A stretch of 64,000 nucleotides of DNA from Eutypa lata (taxonomy: Eukaryota; Ascomycota; Sordariomycetes; Xylariales; Diatrypaceae): positions 1,302,001 to 1,366,000 of the forward strand of contig JAKULF010000003.1 of the NCBI GenBank assembly GCA_022661535.1, given 5' to 3'. The translations under genes were made by a program, and so were the position numbers. The notes beneath the pieces were generated by a model, which had not been told where the DNA came from, searched no databases, and saw only the letters and a list, made by a program, of their open reading frames with translations. Of this stretch, positions 23,501-35,657 are shown one piece after another. How positions within the stretch are numbered: position 1 is the stretch's first letter; each line of letters opens with the position of its first letter.

Positions 23501-23691
23501 TTGCTCCCGGAGAGGCACCCAACGCAACATCAGGAGGTGCTATAGGTGTATTAGGGCGGTTGACGAATACCATTACGGATGCAAGCAGCGGTGGTGCTAA
23601 GAACACCGCCTCCACTGCCTCTACTGCGTCGTCAGCTACATCATCAACTACTGCGTCGGGAGGTGGTGGTTTCTGGGGATGGAGGCGATGA
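20516..23691 (+). CDS. TBC-domain Rab GTPase-activating protein, Gyp5/EVI5-like
   Basis: Three exons: 20516-21022, 21127-21734 and 21819-23691, giving 995 residues. TBC proteins accelerate GTP hydrolysis by Rab GTPases; the Gyp5 group acts on Ypt1/Sec4-type Rabs at Golgi and exocytic membranes. Residues 1-170 are acidic and disordered. The TBC domain spans roughly 260-480 and keeps both catalytic fingers: IxxDxxR at 305-311 (Arg311) and YCQ at 346-348 (Gln348). The C-terminal part has predicted coiled coils (about 600-780 and 880-930) and a Ser/Gly/Thr-rich end (GGGGFWGWRR), matching the TBC-then-coiled-coil plan of Gyp5/EVI5. The start at 20516 has a good CACCATGG context; an in-frame ATG at 20420 would add 32 residues. 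Intron 1 uses a GTTTGT donor. Confidence 0.9.
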
Positions 23692-26600
23692 GTGCTTTCT
23701 CATTTGTTTCGGCGTTACTGGCATGGCTTTCGCAGCGGCGATCTGCAAGCAAGCAAGCGAGGAGGCGATTTCGTTGTCGATTTTTAATTATTCGATTCTA
23801 CAGCATGGAGAAGAAGCATGATTGTTATGTTAGACTAGACAGCCCTCTGTTTACTGGTTTGGCTTGGCTTGGCTTGGCTTGGCTTGGCTGCTAGTTAGCA
23901 CACGTTGGTCACACGGCCGACTTGATGGATGATGCCGATGCATTTGCACTGGCGTACATATTTTAGAGAGCTATGTTGTCGTTTTTTCCCCTGCTGGTTC
24001 CTCCACCCCCCCGCCTGGCCGACTGAGGTAATGGAAAAAAGGAGGAAGATGACAGTCAGTTGTATTATGTGCAAAATACACACGCTCTGGCTTGGGCAGA
24101 CACCGCTTGAAGATGATATTGTTTTTCATCGGCTACCCATATATATAATAGTAGATGGCTGGTTGTCTTTTTTTCATGTATCGATGTTCCTCATAGTGAT
24201 CACGACGTGCTAGGAGAGGAAGGAATACAGTGGACGAGTTGGAAAAGGGGGGTGTGTTTGTGTGTGTGTTCTTGTGTGCCGAACCACTTGATGGAAAGCG
24301 TTTAGGAAGAAGAGGAAGAGGAAGAAGAAGAAGAAGAAGTAAAAGGCTTCAAACACTATGCTCCGGAACCGGAACCAGAACGGGTATCTCGTCAGGAGCG
24401 GAGGGGATAGGGTGGACGGGTGGATGGGTGGATGGATGCAGAAGCGGACAAAGAGAAATAAATCAATGGAAATAAGACAGAATATCCATTCACACATACA
24501 TACATACAATACCCGGAAATACAAAGTGCCTCTCTTCGCAGCAGCAGCAGCTCATTGTAAAGAAAAATAGAAAGAAAAGGAAAAAAAAATTACTTTAACG
24601 ACTGCCTTCCTTGTGTTTGTGTATAAAGTATTACAAGTCTCGTTGATGAAGTGAGAAATGATGTTTTTATTCGTCACATGTTTGAATAATTACTTAGGCA
24701 TGCAGATTACTGAGAGGATATGTCTGATATGAGATTACTACTACTAAGTTGTTCATACGGCAGGCATACTTACTGAGGTATACAATATGCTTATAGGGGA
24801 GAAGCGATATACGCAATCAAGACATCGTGAAATGTCTATTTAAGACCATACGAACCACCCATCGTGATGGGTCACAGCGAGTTGAGTATTATATATATAT
24901 ATATATTTGCTTTCTTTGGTTACTCACTTCATAAAATATGTATAGATAGATAGCCAGGTATGAACGTCTAGCTAGATCTAAACTAGACGTGCCATGATGT
25001 GCGTCATCTTCTTGTTACAGATGTTGTCATCATTCAATATTCAAAGTTGGAAATGGGTCCGCCAACTTTGAAGTTACTTGTTGGTCAGCTTGGAGCCATG
25101 GTTACACTTCGTACTACATATTAGGTAAGTATAATATTTACATACGTTGATTATTAAAAAGGGTAAAAGAATGTTGCATTTTCTAAGTGCTGAGGTCCAA
25201 TCCGGGACCAGTCGGGATCGTACTAATATAACCAAGTCCACCGTACCTGCCATCAACATGTATGTACGAAGTATGCATGTATATATTTATGAAAGCTAGG
25301 GTTGCACTACTGGATGGATTAATGTTTTTTAGTTAGGAAAAAAAATAGATAAAACAGAACAACATGCAGGAACTGGTGTATTATTGGGGTCACACCTATT
25401 GGATGGGGACTGGAGTGAGCGAGTGAGTGTCGTGTGCTCATTACGGCAAATCACATGCAAGTGACGACATGACAGTCTTTTTTGGAACAGCCGGGTGGAA
25501 CTGCTGAGACAAGGTGCTCTTTCGCTCGCTAGCTCGCTTAACTCTATGTAGGGAGACTGGTAGACATCTATTCCCCTTTGAGGTATCCTTAACTAGGATA
25601 TACGTAGCTCTGGTTAGATAGTACCTATTGAACATCAGCTTGATAGATGCGTGTGTGTGGTGGACACGTTATGTGTCGAATTTTATTTTATAAATTTTAG
25701 CAAACGAACATATGGAGAGGAGGACGATCGATGAACAGATACCGGGGCTTTCCGGCCGGCTGGTAAACTAGCCACCTACCTGTTAGGCCATCTGTTCTAA
25801 CTTTAAGGTAAGGTAAGGTAACTAGGGCCTAGGCTCATTCAGTTTGAGCCACTGATGAAGCTGATACATACTGACTGGATGGACTCAGGAGTGATGGACT
25901 GACGACTGGCGGCTTCCTCAGCTGGTGTGCGTATGTAGCGTGTGGTTCGGTTGCTGCTGCAGTAGATAGTTCTAGATGGTGGTGTCACCAATCAAGAAAT
26001 TGCTGGGCCTGTGACAAGTCTTGCCGTCATAAGGCATAGGTCATACTGGTTGAGTAGGTAGTCAAGTAGTCTATTCGTAGATAGCTCCAGATTGGAATCA
26101 CACACTAACGACCTAGGTAGGTCAATATTCGTAATAGTAGGCACAATAATTTTCCCTCTTCTTCTTCTCTCTGCTTATGTAGATATCTGGTAAGTAGGTA
26201 CCTAGATAGTTAAATCCAAAAAAAAAAAAAATCAAATATTATACCTACATGAGGTAACTATGTATGTAGCTCTAGATATTTGCGTGCTTCTGCGGTATGT
26301 TTGTTTCATAGGCAACCTATTTAGGTGACTAGTACCTACTTAGCATAGCTATCGGACTTATCTTGGAACCCGTCTACCCAGCTACCCCGTCCAATCCCCC
26401 CTTCACCAGCTAGCCTCTAGGTAGCTACGTAACCTGAGAGAATCCTCCCACCTTCGCACGCGCACAAAAAAAGGTACTTTGACGCTGACACTTGACTGAC
26501 TTCCATGACACTGAAGGTCAAGGTAGAAAGCCCTGATAAGCATACATACATACCTACCTACCTACGTAAACTTGGTCGCTTTTAAACATTCAAGCCGTTC

Positions 26601-27028
26601 TTCTCTCTCACCTTTCAAGAAGCTTACCAAGTTTATTTTGATTCATCATAAGAGTGAGTACGTGTCCAAAAGCATCAGGCTTCTATTTTGTATAGTATAG
26701 GATTGTATTGCATTCTATTGTTGTAAACTGAGGGTTCATACTATTTTTATGCACCCACACACACCGATAGTACAAACTACCTACCTAGGTAACGAATAAC
26801 TGACCGATAAGCTAATAGGAACCTCAACCCCTTCAAACCGTCCGAGCAACCTACTAGACCTCTAAGAAACATAAACCCTTTCGCACCACCTCTGCCAACT
26901 ACCTACTACCTACTACTTCATTTATCAACACACAAACCTTTGATACGAAGGTGAAAAAAAGAACACTATACAATTATAACTATAGCATCGTACATTCTGC
27001 AGAACCAAAACACCAAACAGAATTCGAG
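23692..27028. other. Intergenic region rich in simple sequence
   Basis: About 3.3 kb without a recognisable gene. It contains a GGCTT repeat (23861-23889), GT runs (24250-24275), GAAGAA runs (24307-24342), AT runs (24889-24906), an 8-bp inverted repeat ACGTCTAG/CTAGACGT (24964-24990), TACCTACCTA tracts (26545-26563) and a TACCTAGGTA palindrome (26782-26791). Its right end is the promoter of the reticulon gene. Confidence 0.55.
23861..23889. repeat. Pentanucleotide microsatellite (GGCTT)n
   Basis: Five perfect GGCTT units followed by GGCTG, in the 3' flank of the RabGAP gene. Non-coding. Confidence 0.9.
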
Positions 27029-28394
27029 ATGGCCGATTCTTCGTCTGCCCCAGCCAACGGTGGCACTTTTGACAGCTTCAAAGGCAGTAAGGTATGGCTT
27101 TTCTCCCTTGCATTCCATATAGTCGCTGCAGAATATTCTTTGGCTAACTTTTTTATCATTGAAGTGTCTCGGAATTAAACAACCCGCCCCGATCCATCCG
27201 ACGACGTCATGACTGACAATTCTTAACTTTACTAGATGCTCAAGCAGCCTACGATCAACTTGCCAGTGGTAAGATTGTTCTTTCTATCCAGCATAATTCA
27301 AACTACCTAGGTATGGATTGGTGTAACTAATAATATTTGTCCCTAATTGTAGGCCCTGTTGCCCAGAATGTGAAGGACCAGGGAGCGAAGACAACTTCTG
27401 AGTTCTCCAGACTTGCCAATGCTAGACAGACACCTGCCCACGCTACTGCCACTGGCCAGCCTCTGACCCATTACCACTCTTTCTTCTCTGAGCTTCTCTC
27501 ATGGAACAACCCCCGTAAGTTTCCAAAGCAGTCGCGCGATCCTTTGACCGCTTGGTGCTTGGTGCTTGGTCTGACAAGAAATCTGTGTATAGGAGCCTCT
27601 GCTATTGCCTACGCCGCTATCGTTTCACTCATCTTCGCAGCTAGATATCTCGATGTCGTTCGCTATACCTTCAAGTTAACCTGGATGGTTCTCGGCGTTA
27701 CTGTCCTATCCGAGGTTGCCGGAAAAGCTATTCTGAACAATGGTCTGACTACCCAGCTGCGACCTCGCAAGTACTACACCGTTCCACGAGAGACCCTGGA
27801 CGCCCTTATTGGGGACGTCCACGAACTTGTCAACTTCGTTATTATGGAGGTGCAACGGATCCTGTTTGCCGAGAATGTCCCCGTTTCTGCTGCTGTACGT
27901 GAACTCTTCCGAGCTTTCTAGTTTCTGACAGTCCGCTAACAAGAACACGTTAGGCTGCTATTGGTGCTTTCATCTCGTACTACCTTGTCAAGATCGTTCC
28001 CTACTGGGGCCTTGCCTTGATCTCCACCACGGTCGTTTTCTTTGCGCCTCTTATCTATGCGACTAACCAGGAACTCATCGACCACTACATCAAGGAGGCT
28101 AGTGACGTTGTCAACTCTCAAAGCGAGCAGCTTCGACAGGTCGCTAGCAAGCACACCTCCCAGGCTGCCGAGCTCTCCAAGCAGTATGTTGGTGACTACA
28201 CTGCCAAGGCTCAGCAACTGATCCGAGGACGATCTGCTTCTCCCGAGGCTACGCAGAAGACTGCCCCTGCTGTTAACGCATCCGACTTCCCGCCTGCCCC
28301 TAAGGAGGGTTTCAAGAACAAGGAGGAGACGTCGGATGAAGAGGAATCCGAGTCCGAGAACGAGGCTTCTACCAAGGAGCCTCTCCTTGCCTAA
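27029..28394 (+). CDS. RTN1: Reticulon-like ER-shaping protein
   Basis: Five exons: 27029-27086, 27236-27268, 27353-27514, 27593-27894 and 27954-28394, giving 331 residues. Reticulons insert two hydrophobic hairpins into the ER membrane and stabilise tubules and sheet edges. The reticulon domain covers about residues 73-240, starting with SFFSELLSWNNPRAS and ending with IYATNQELIDHYIKEA. The two hairpins are near residues 86-125 and 182-220. The C-terminal tail is acidic (SDEEESESENEAS). Exon 2 is only 33 nt, and all four introns have clear GT...AG ends. The start at 27029 follows the family; an in-frame ATG at 26951 would add 26 unlikely residues. The donor GTAAGG at 27087, not the nearby GTATGG at 27092, keeps the frame. 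Confidence 0.93.
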
Positions 28395-30369
28395 ACTAGA
28401 GCGTCAGGTGCCGCGACCGACCGTCTCCGACCTGTACACAGACCAATACGCGCATGATTCCGAGATCCGATTTGATGCGGCACGACAATTTGATACGACT
28501 CATGATTATAGACACGGGAGAATGCAACGCCTATGTGTTCCTTGATGGAACTATAGTTATAGGTTTTTCTATTTGGCAAGGGACAACAGCCAAATAATTA
28601 TGACATGCGGTGGGGAATACCAACCAGTATGGCTATTTCTGGTACTCAACAGCCATACTAGCTATTGGCTTTTTTTCTTCTTCCCGCCTCTGGTGGATTC
28701 GGATTTTTTTACTAGACGAGGCAGCAGACATATTGATCCGCAGGAGGTTCAAGTGGCATTCTTTTCTCATGGAAGAGATGATTTCGTTTATGGGGGTGAA
28801 CTGACTGGTATGACAAGAAGATTGAGAGAACTGAGGGGAGAGCCAGTTTTTTACTACGCTTACGAGAGGAGGGGAGAGTGAGAGACAGAGAAGGGGGGAG
28901 CAGGGGGGGTTAATAACCGACGTGGCAGGCAAGCAGGCAGGCATTGGCAAAGGGAATAAACTGTAATGAAGCAAGAAGTTTGTGTGTGATAGGATGTGTG
29001 ACGAATGCTAGGTAGCTTCTTTTATTAGATATCGTCTCTTTTTGGGAGGGGACGCTTGCTTAAACTTAAGTATTATGTGATTCGGAAATTAGATAATAGC
29101 CTCGTATTTGGTGTATGTGAGAGGAACTGTAAGTGGTGAAATGTACTCAGCCAGAGGTCTGAAGTCCCCCGAAGACGACAACCAAATGACTTACTAGACT
29201 AGACATACACATAATTATCGGAATCCATGTTGCGTATGTATGCGAGTAATCATGGGGTTAGTTAGACAGATATCTACCATACCTACGTGACTATTGAAAC
29301 TGCTGGAACAACGAATGATATGGGAATATTGAGATGTTTTATCGTCAATTATTACCAAAGTAGACAGACAGACAGACCCTTCCTTGTCCATGCTTGAGAA
29401 AGGGGGGCGAGTAGGTAGATAGAGGGTTAGTTAGGTGATCGATCAGGCAATAAACAATAAGAGCCGGATATTATGGGATACCTACCTACACTCTACGTTG
29501 ATATATACATACATACATACATACACTATTATGATGAGCGTGGCAGATTGGGACCGTCCACATAGATAATCTCATTATAGCAAAAAAGGAACATACGAAA
29601 TACGTTCATAGGAGCTCAGTCATTACTAGTTATGTACGTAATGTAATGGATAGGAAAAGGCCGCATACGTAATGTAATCATACAAATAAATAGAAGAGCC
29701 ACGGCCAGACAGAGAGAAGTCGAGATGGAAGAAGAAGAAAAGATATGGAGATATCAAAGCAAGGTAGCTAGCTACACTCATCAGATGACAAGAAAAAAAA
29801 GAAGAGTCCTCTTTCTTTATAATCAGCAACGAGACGGGAAAAAAACTAAACTTCTCGATTGACCGACCGAACGACCGGAACGCCCCTCATGAATCATCAT
29901 CGACAATTCCTGTCGTCAGCAGCCCCTTTCCGTCCTGAGATAAGAACATACTCAAAAATAAGAAAAATCCCTTTAGAAAAAAACCAAAAACAAAAAGGAC
30001 TCTTTTTTCAATTTCTATCTGATCTTCTCCCTCGTTTCATATCTTCCAGGTAATCACTGCTGTGTAAAGAGTAAAGAACAAGAAGTCGTAGAACCCCCAT
30101 TCGTAAGATAAGATGATTGGTGTGAGGACCACGTAAGGTGTGACAAAGTAATGATGGGTGCGTTGTCCAAGGGGGACGGGGATGATCAGTCAGAAATTCT
30201 ACCAACTCCTGGCGGCACTGTGCCATTACGAGGACAGCCATGAAGAGTACATCGATATGCAATCAATTGTTTGACATGATTCTTCACCTGTGGTCGCAAG
30301 GGCTGGCAAACTGAAATTTGTAACCGAGCCCATAAATTGTGACGTAGGGATATGGCATGAGGACAAGAC
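28395..30369. other. Spacer between convergent genes
   Basis: About 2 kb between the reticulon stop and the topoisomerase stop. It contains a CATA repeat (about 29505-29526) and several short frames (28573-28881, 30008-30262) without recognisable products. Probably 3' UTRs and spacer. Confidence 0.55.
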
Positions 30370-33300
30370 TTATTCGCTGTCGTCACCGAAATCATCGCTC
30401 GGTTCTTCGTCATCAACCTGCATCTCGTCGTCCTCTTCGTCCTCATCTTCGTCCTCGTCAGGGATATAGATAGGCTTTGCCTTGGCAGCCGCTGCGCGAC
30501 CGGGTCTGGATCGAGCAGCGGGGCGAGGCGGAGGAGAATCCGGCTCAGCCATAGCCACATCACCGTCTTCTTCGTCGCTGTCGATATCAAAGACGTCGAC
30601 TGCTTTCTTCTTAGGGGCCGCTTTTCCCTTCTTAGCACCGAGTGCCTTAGCTGCTGGTGATAGCTGCACCGCTTTCTTGGCCGGCGCCTCCTTGGCCTTT
30701 GCGGCAGCGGCACCTGGACGGCCACGGCTCTTCTTGACTGCCGGAGCGGCGGAAGACGTGGCTGTAGACGAAGTAGCCTTGGACTTGGGCTCCTCAGTTG
30801 AAGCCTTCGCTTTACTTGCCGGCTTAGTAACAGTCGGGAGGTCATCATCAGACAAGAAATCGTCTAATTCGTTATTGTGGATAGACTTGTGTGGCGAAGA
30901 TTTAGCAAGTAGTTCGTAGTTGGTGTCATCGTGATCATCGAAGTCAAACGTCTTAGACGGCTTGCTCTTGACCTTCAAGGCCGTACCGCCGCTGTGGCTA
31001 CTCTCCGGGCGCGACATGGCAAAAAGACTAAGTCGGCCAGTCTTGTTCTCCGATGATGAGCCGTTGTTACCACCTGATATCCCTTTCACCATGGCGCCGA
31101 CATCACCGAGCATCTTGTCGTCATCATCTTCGCTCTCTGATTCATCGTCATCCACGACCCACGTCTTTGCCTTGGTGGCAGCGGCTCGTTTGCTTCGAGC
31201 ATTGACAGGAGGAAGAGAAACTTCTTCTACTTCAGACTCCTCATCAGGGATGGAGATCTCTTTCTCTTTCTCTTTCTCTTTCTCTTTTGCCTTTTCTTTC
31301 TTGACCGGCTTGCTCTTGAGAGCAGCGTAGTCATCGTCTGAGAAGGGATCCGAGTCATCTGCGCCATCCAAGCTCGGCTTCTTTGGCTTTGGTGCAAATT
31401 TTTCGGCAAACCGCTGATGGGTCTTCATCTCGACTTGCTTCTCGACTACTTTAGGCTTGGCAGCCGCTTTAGGAGCCGACTTTGACTTGGCAACAGGGGC
31501 ATAGTCATCGTCACCCTTCGCTTTACGTCCACGGCCAGCACCGATCTTTTTCGAAGCACGACGACCCATCCTACGAATATTCGTGGTGATTTCAGAGTCA
31601 AGACGGAGTTGGTTCTCCCATTCCTCCTCAAACTCCTCGAGGTCTTGGCACCAGAGGTCTTTCTCACTACGAGCCTCTAGTTCTTCCTCTTCCACCTTCT
31701 TCCTACCAATCTGCTCCTTGAGCTTGTCTAGGCGCTCCTGGGTGAATGACCAGATAGCCATCTATATGTATTGTTAGCGATCTTTCATCAAGTCGGTAAT
31801 AGGGATTGACATACAGAGAGAAGGTAATCGTAATCTCTGGCGCCATTATCGCTCTCGAGATCTTCAGCATTCTCACCGTCGCCATCCTCGCCGTCAACTT
31901 CTTCCTCTTCCGACTTGGTTTTCTTGTTTCCCTGGTTCTTGGGGAAAGGGTCATATTCTCGCTTGCGGAGTTCTGCGACGATCACATTCTTCTTTTTGCG
32001 GTTGACGACCAGCTTCCCATCCATGATCTCCGTGATAAACCTAGCCTGGTTTGATAATCTAAGCCAATCATTGCGCAAAACGCCAAGCCAATGTGCCTAT
32101 GTATATCAGTATCTGACCCGACAAGCGAGAATAATGTATGGTCAGCTTACCTTGCGTTCCTTGTACATCTTCAATCGGTATAGATAAAATTCCTCTAGAA
32201 TATCCTCTACTTTGTCGTATTTGCGGATCATACCACGGCTGTCAAAAGCAACCAAGTTGGAGGTGGCAACTTGTTTAGTTAGCTTGAATTTTTCAAGGAG
32301 GCCTTCCTGAAGAGCTGCGCTCATATGCTTCTCGTCCATTTGGATCTCGAAATGCACGTTGTTGTGATCGTTGAACTCTTTGTAGTCCTTGATGAAAGAA
32401 GGCACCTTTTCCGCACGAATGACGTCTTCAAGCTTCGCTTTGAAATCATCTGTCCACACTCGAATAGGTAACTCAGTGATGACAACCTCGTTGGGCTTCT
32501 TCTCATCCTGATACGCAATACCATTGAATTGGTAGCGGTGGGGTTCTGCGGCTGATGGTGTGCCCTTCCAGCCCCTGAACCAAGGCATCATGGTCTCGAA
32601 TGGCTTCTCGTCTGTACCGTCCATGCGGCCCATGCGCCTCTTCAAGTTTCTAATGATATCTGATGGATGGTAGTTGGGAATTGAAGTACTCCAACCTGTA
32701 CCGATACCATCGGCACCATTAACCAAGACCATGGGAATAACGGGAGCATAAACCTTGGGCTCAATCCTCTTGCCATCTTCAACATGGTGCTCTAGATTAG
32801 GCTCATCTAAGTGATGGAAGACACGGCGGGCAAATGGAGATAGACGAGTATGAATGTATCGAGCACTAGCAGAATCTGAGCCACCGGCAAGTCGGGAACC
32901 GAAGTTTCCGCTAGGTTCAAGGCAGTTGACGTTGTTGGATCCCACAAAGTTTTGGGCAAGACCAATGATGGTCTGCTGCAGGGATACTTCACCATGCTGA
33001 TACGATGTCTGTTCAGACACGTAACCGGCTAACTCAATAACCTTCTTGTCCTTGACCAAGTTTCGCTTGAAGCAAGCGTACATAACCTTCCGCTGCCCAG
33101 GCTTCAGACCGTCAATGACTGATGGAATAGATCGTATGTTATCAGCCATACTAAACAGAATCAACTCCTTGTTGATAAAGTCGGTGTATGTGATAGACTT
33201 AGTCGACTGGTCCAGGTACGTGCCAGGCACAAAGTTACCAAGCCATTCCTTGCGAGCATCTGCCTTCTTCTTGGAGAAAGCAAGCTCGAGAAGGTTGGCC

Positions 33301-35657
33301 TCGTCTGGTTGCATTGTCTCAAATTCCTTCAAGTGTTTGTCCAGGTCCTTGAAGTAGACCTGAGCATCCTCGTTTGAACTAGTACCCAAACCCTTGAAGT
33401 ATTTGTACTGCCACCGCTTGATTTCGGCTTGGTTCGCAGCCTTCCATTCATGGTACTGAGGCTGCGTGAAGAAAGACTTCGACTTCAATGGCTTCTTGGG
33501 ATTTGGACCCTGCCATACTTTCACGATTGGAGTGATGAATTCCTGGAAGAAATCGGGAATCTTGAGCAGCGAGGGATATTGAACCTGGAGGAAGTTGATG
33601 AGGAGACCTTTGATATGGCTACCGTCGTGATCCTGATCGGCCATGATCATCAAATGGCCGTACCGAAGGCTCTTGGTGTCAGTATAAGTTGTCTTGTGCT
33701 TCAGACCGAGGAATTGCTTAATGTTCTGGATTTCTTGGTTCTTGGTAATCTGATCAATCGATGCATCACGAACGTTGAGCATTTTACCTCGGAGAGGAAA
33801 TACACCAATACGGTCAGGATCCAGGATTGCACGGCCAGCAACAGCTAAACTCTTGGCCGAATCACCTTCGGTCAGGATCAAGGTACATTCATGACCATGC
33901 TTAGTGCCCGCCAAGTTAGCATCAACGAGTTTCGCGTTGCTAATTCTTGAACGCTTGTTGCCATCACTCTTGGCAAGCATCTTGTCGGCCTTCTGCTCAG
34001 CAAAATGGATGATGTTATTGATGGCATCTGTTTGGCTGATCTGTTTGAGGAACTTCTCTGTGAGGGGGCATTTGCTTCCAAACTGACTGGCTTTGGTTGT
34101 CATTTGTTCCTTAGTTTGGGAGTTGAAGGCGGGATTGTTAATGAAGCAGTTGATGAAGATAAATATGTGGTTACGGACATGGTTATTCTTCAACGAATGA
34201 CCTTTCTTCTTCTTGTTCAGCGTCTTAAGAAGTGAATCGCAGATTTGGTCCGCGATATAGTTGACATGGGTACCACCTGTTGTAGTAGCGATCGAATTCA
34301 CGAACGAGACTTGTTGAAATGAGCCGTCAGATACAGCAAATCCAATTTCCCATCTGGGGTGGCCCTTGGAGTCTTCTATGATGACGGTAGAGGCAGAATC
34401 GATCTCCTCCTCGCCGCGCTCTCGGTTGATGGCCTTAGCGTACATCTCACAGTATTTCTTGAAGTTGAGCTTGATTTGGCTATCATTCAAGTAAACCTTG
34501 ATGCCTTGGATAGTGCCAGCCATGTCATAGATTCGGCGGTAAAGTAGCGACTCCAGGTCGTCGTCGATTCCATCCGGCATGCCAAATCGCTTGAAATCAG
34601 GCTTGAAGGTAATCCGCACGAAGTCGCTAGACTTGCTAGAGCTAATTCGCGCCTTGTCCATCTTGCCCATGTTGTCTCGCCACGTCTGCTTGTATCTCTT
34701 GCCGTTCTTCGAATCCTGACATTCCAGAGTGAACTCAGTACTGAAGATATTGCAGAGCTTAGCACCGTAACCATTTCGACCGCCGACCGTTTTCTTCTCC
34801 TCATCGTCGAAGTTGGAGCCAGCAAGTAGGTGGCCAAAGACCAATTCGGGAATCCAGACATTCTCCTTCTCATGGATCTCAACAGGGATACCTTTACCGT
34901 TGTTTTCAACGGAGATCCGACCTTCTGTGCGGTCAATGGTGACCTTCATGTAGGTCATGCCCGAGTCTCGCTGCTTGTTGTCGGCAGCGTTGACGAGGAT
35001 TTCGTCGAAAATCTTATAGAGGCCAGGTACAAAGCCGACTTTAGAGCGAAGCTCCATCTGATTAGTCTCCTTACTGAACACCCACATTTGCTGTTCCATG
35101 CGTTCAACTGAACCAATATATGTGTCAGGACGTTTGATGATGTGTTCCAGTTGTGTCAACTTCTGATATGTTTCCGTGGCGCTCTTCTTCTTGCTAGCCT
35201 TCTGCTCGGGGGAGCCATCGATTTGCATAATGCTGTCGTTCTCGATCTCAATCAGGGGGTTGCCGCTAGATTTCTTAGCTGCCGGAGCCTTCTTCTGCTT
35301 CTTAGCACTTGGCGGAGTGTTATCGAACCCGGTATTGTCATCGTCATTGTCACTTTCAGGAATGGCGCGTTTCTTAGGAGCGACCTTCGTTGTCTTTAAA
35401 GTAGTCTGAACTGTCTTCTTCGGGGCAGCCTTGGCTCTTGGCTTTGCGGCTGGCTTTTTTGCTGCCGCAGCTTTGGCTTTGGGCTTCTGGAAAGAGTTGA
35501 GGTCAGTACTACTGAGAAGCACGCGATACACATGAAGATCTTTGCTCGGCTGGAGGATGGAGCGATGAAATGTGTCTCATACCGGCTCGGGTGAGAATCC
35601 ATCATCTGAGTCGTTCTCGATCTCGCCGAAGACCGAGTCGTCCATGTCTGAATCCAT
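30370..35657 (-). CDS. TOP2: DNA topoisomerase II
   Basis: Four exons: 35657-35583, 35486-32151, 32096-31815 and 31761-30370, giving 1694 residues. The enzyme passes one DNA duplex through a transient double-strand break using ATP, and is essential for chromosome segregation. A basic Lys/Ala-rich leader (residues 26-75) precedes the GHKL ATPase, with the GRNGYGAKL loop around residue 255-268. The TOPRIM motif EGDSA is at 565-569, followed by PLRGKMLNVRDA and the metal-binding DQDHDGSHIKG. The catalytic tyrosine is in SARYIHT, at Tyr902 by my count. The C-terminal domain is charged and disordered, with KEKEKEK repeats, ending in an acidic run (EEDDEMQVDDEEPSDDFGDD), as in other fungal Top2. 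Introns of 96, 54 and 53 nt all fall at phase 0. It is divergent from the APSES gene across 4 kb. Confidence 0.97.
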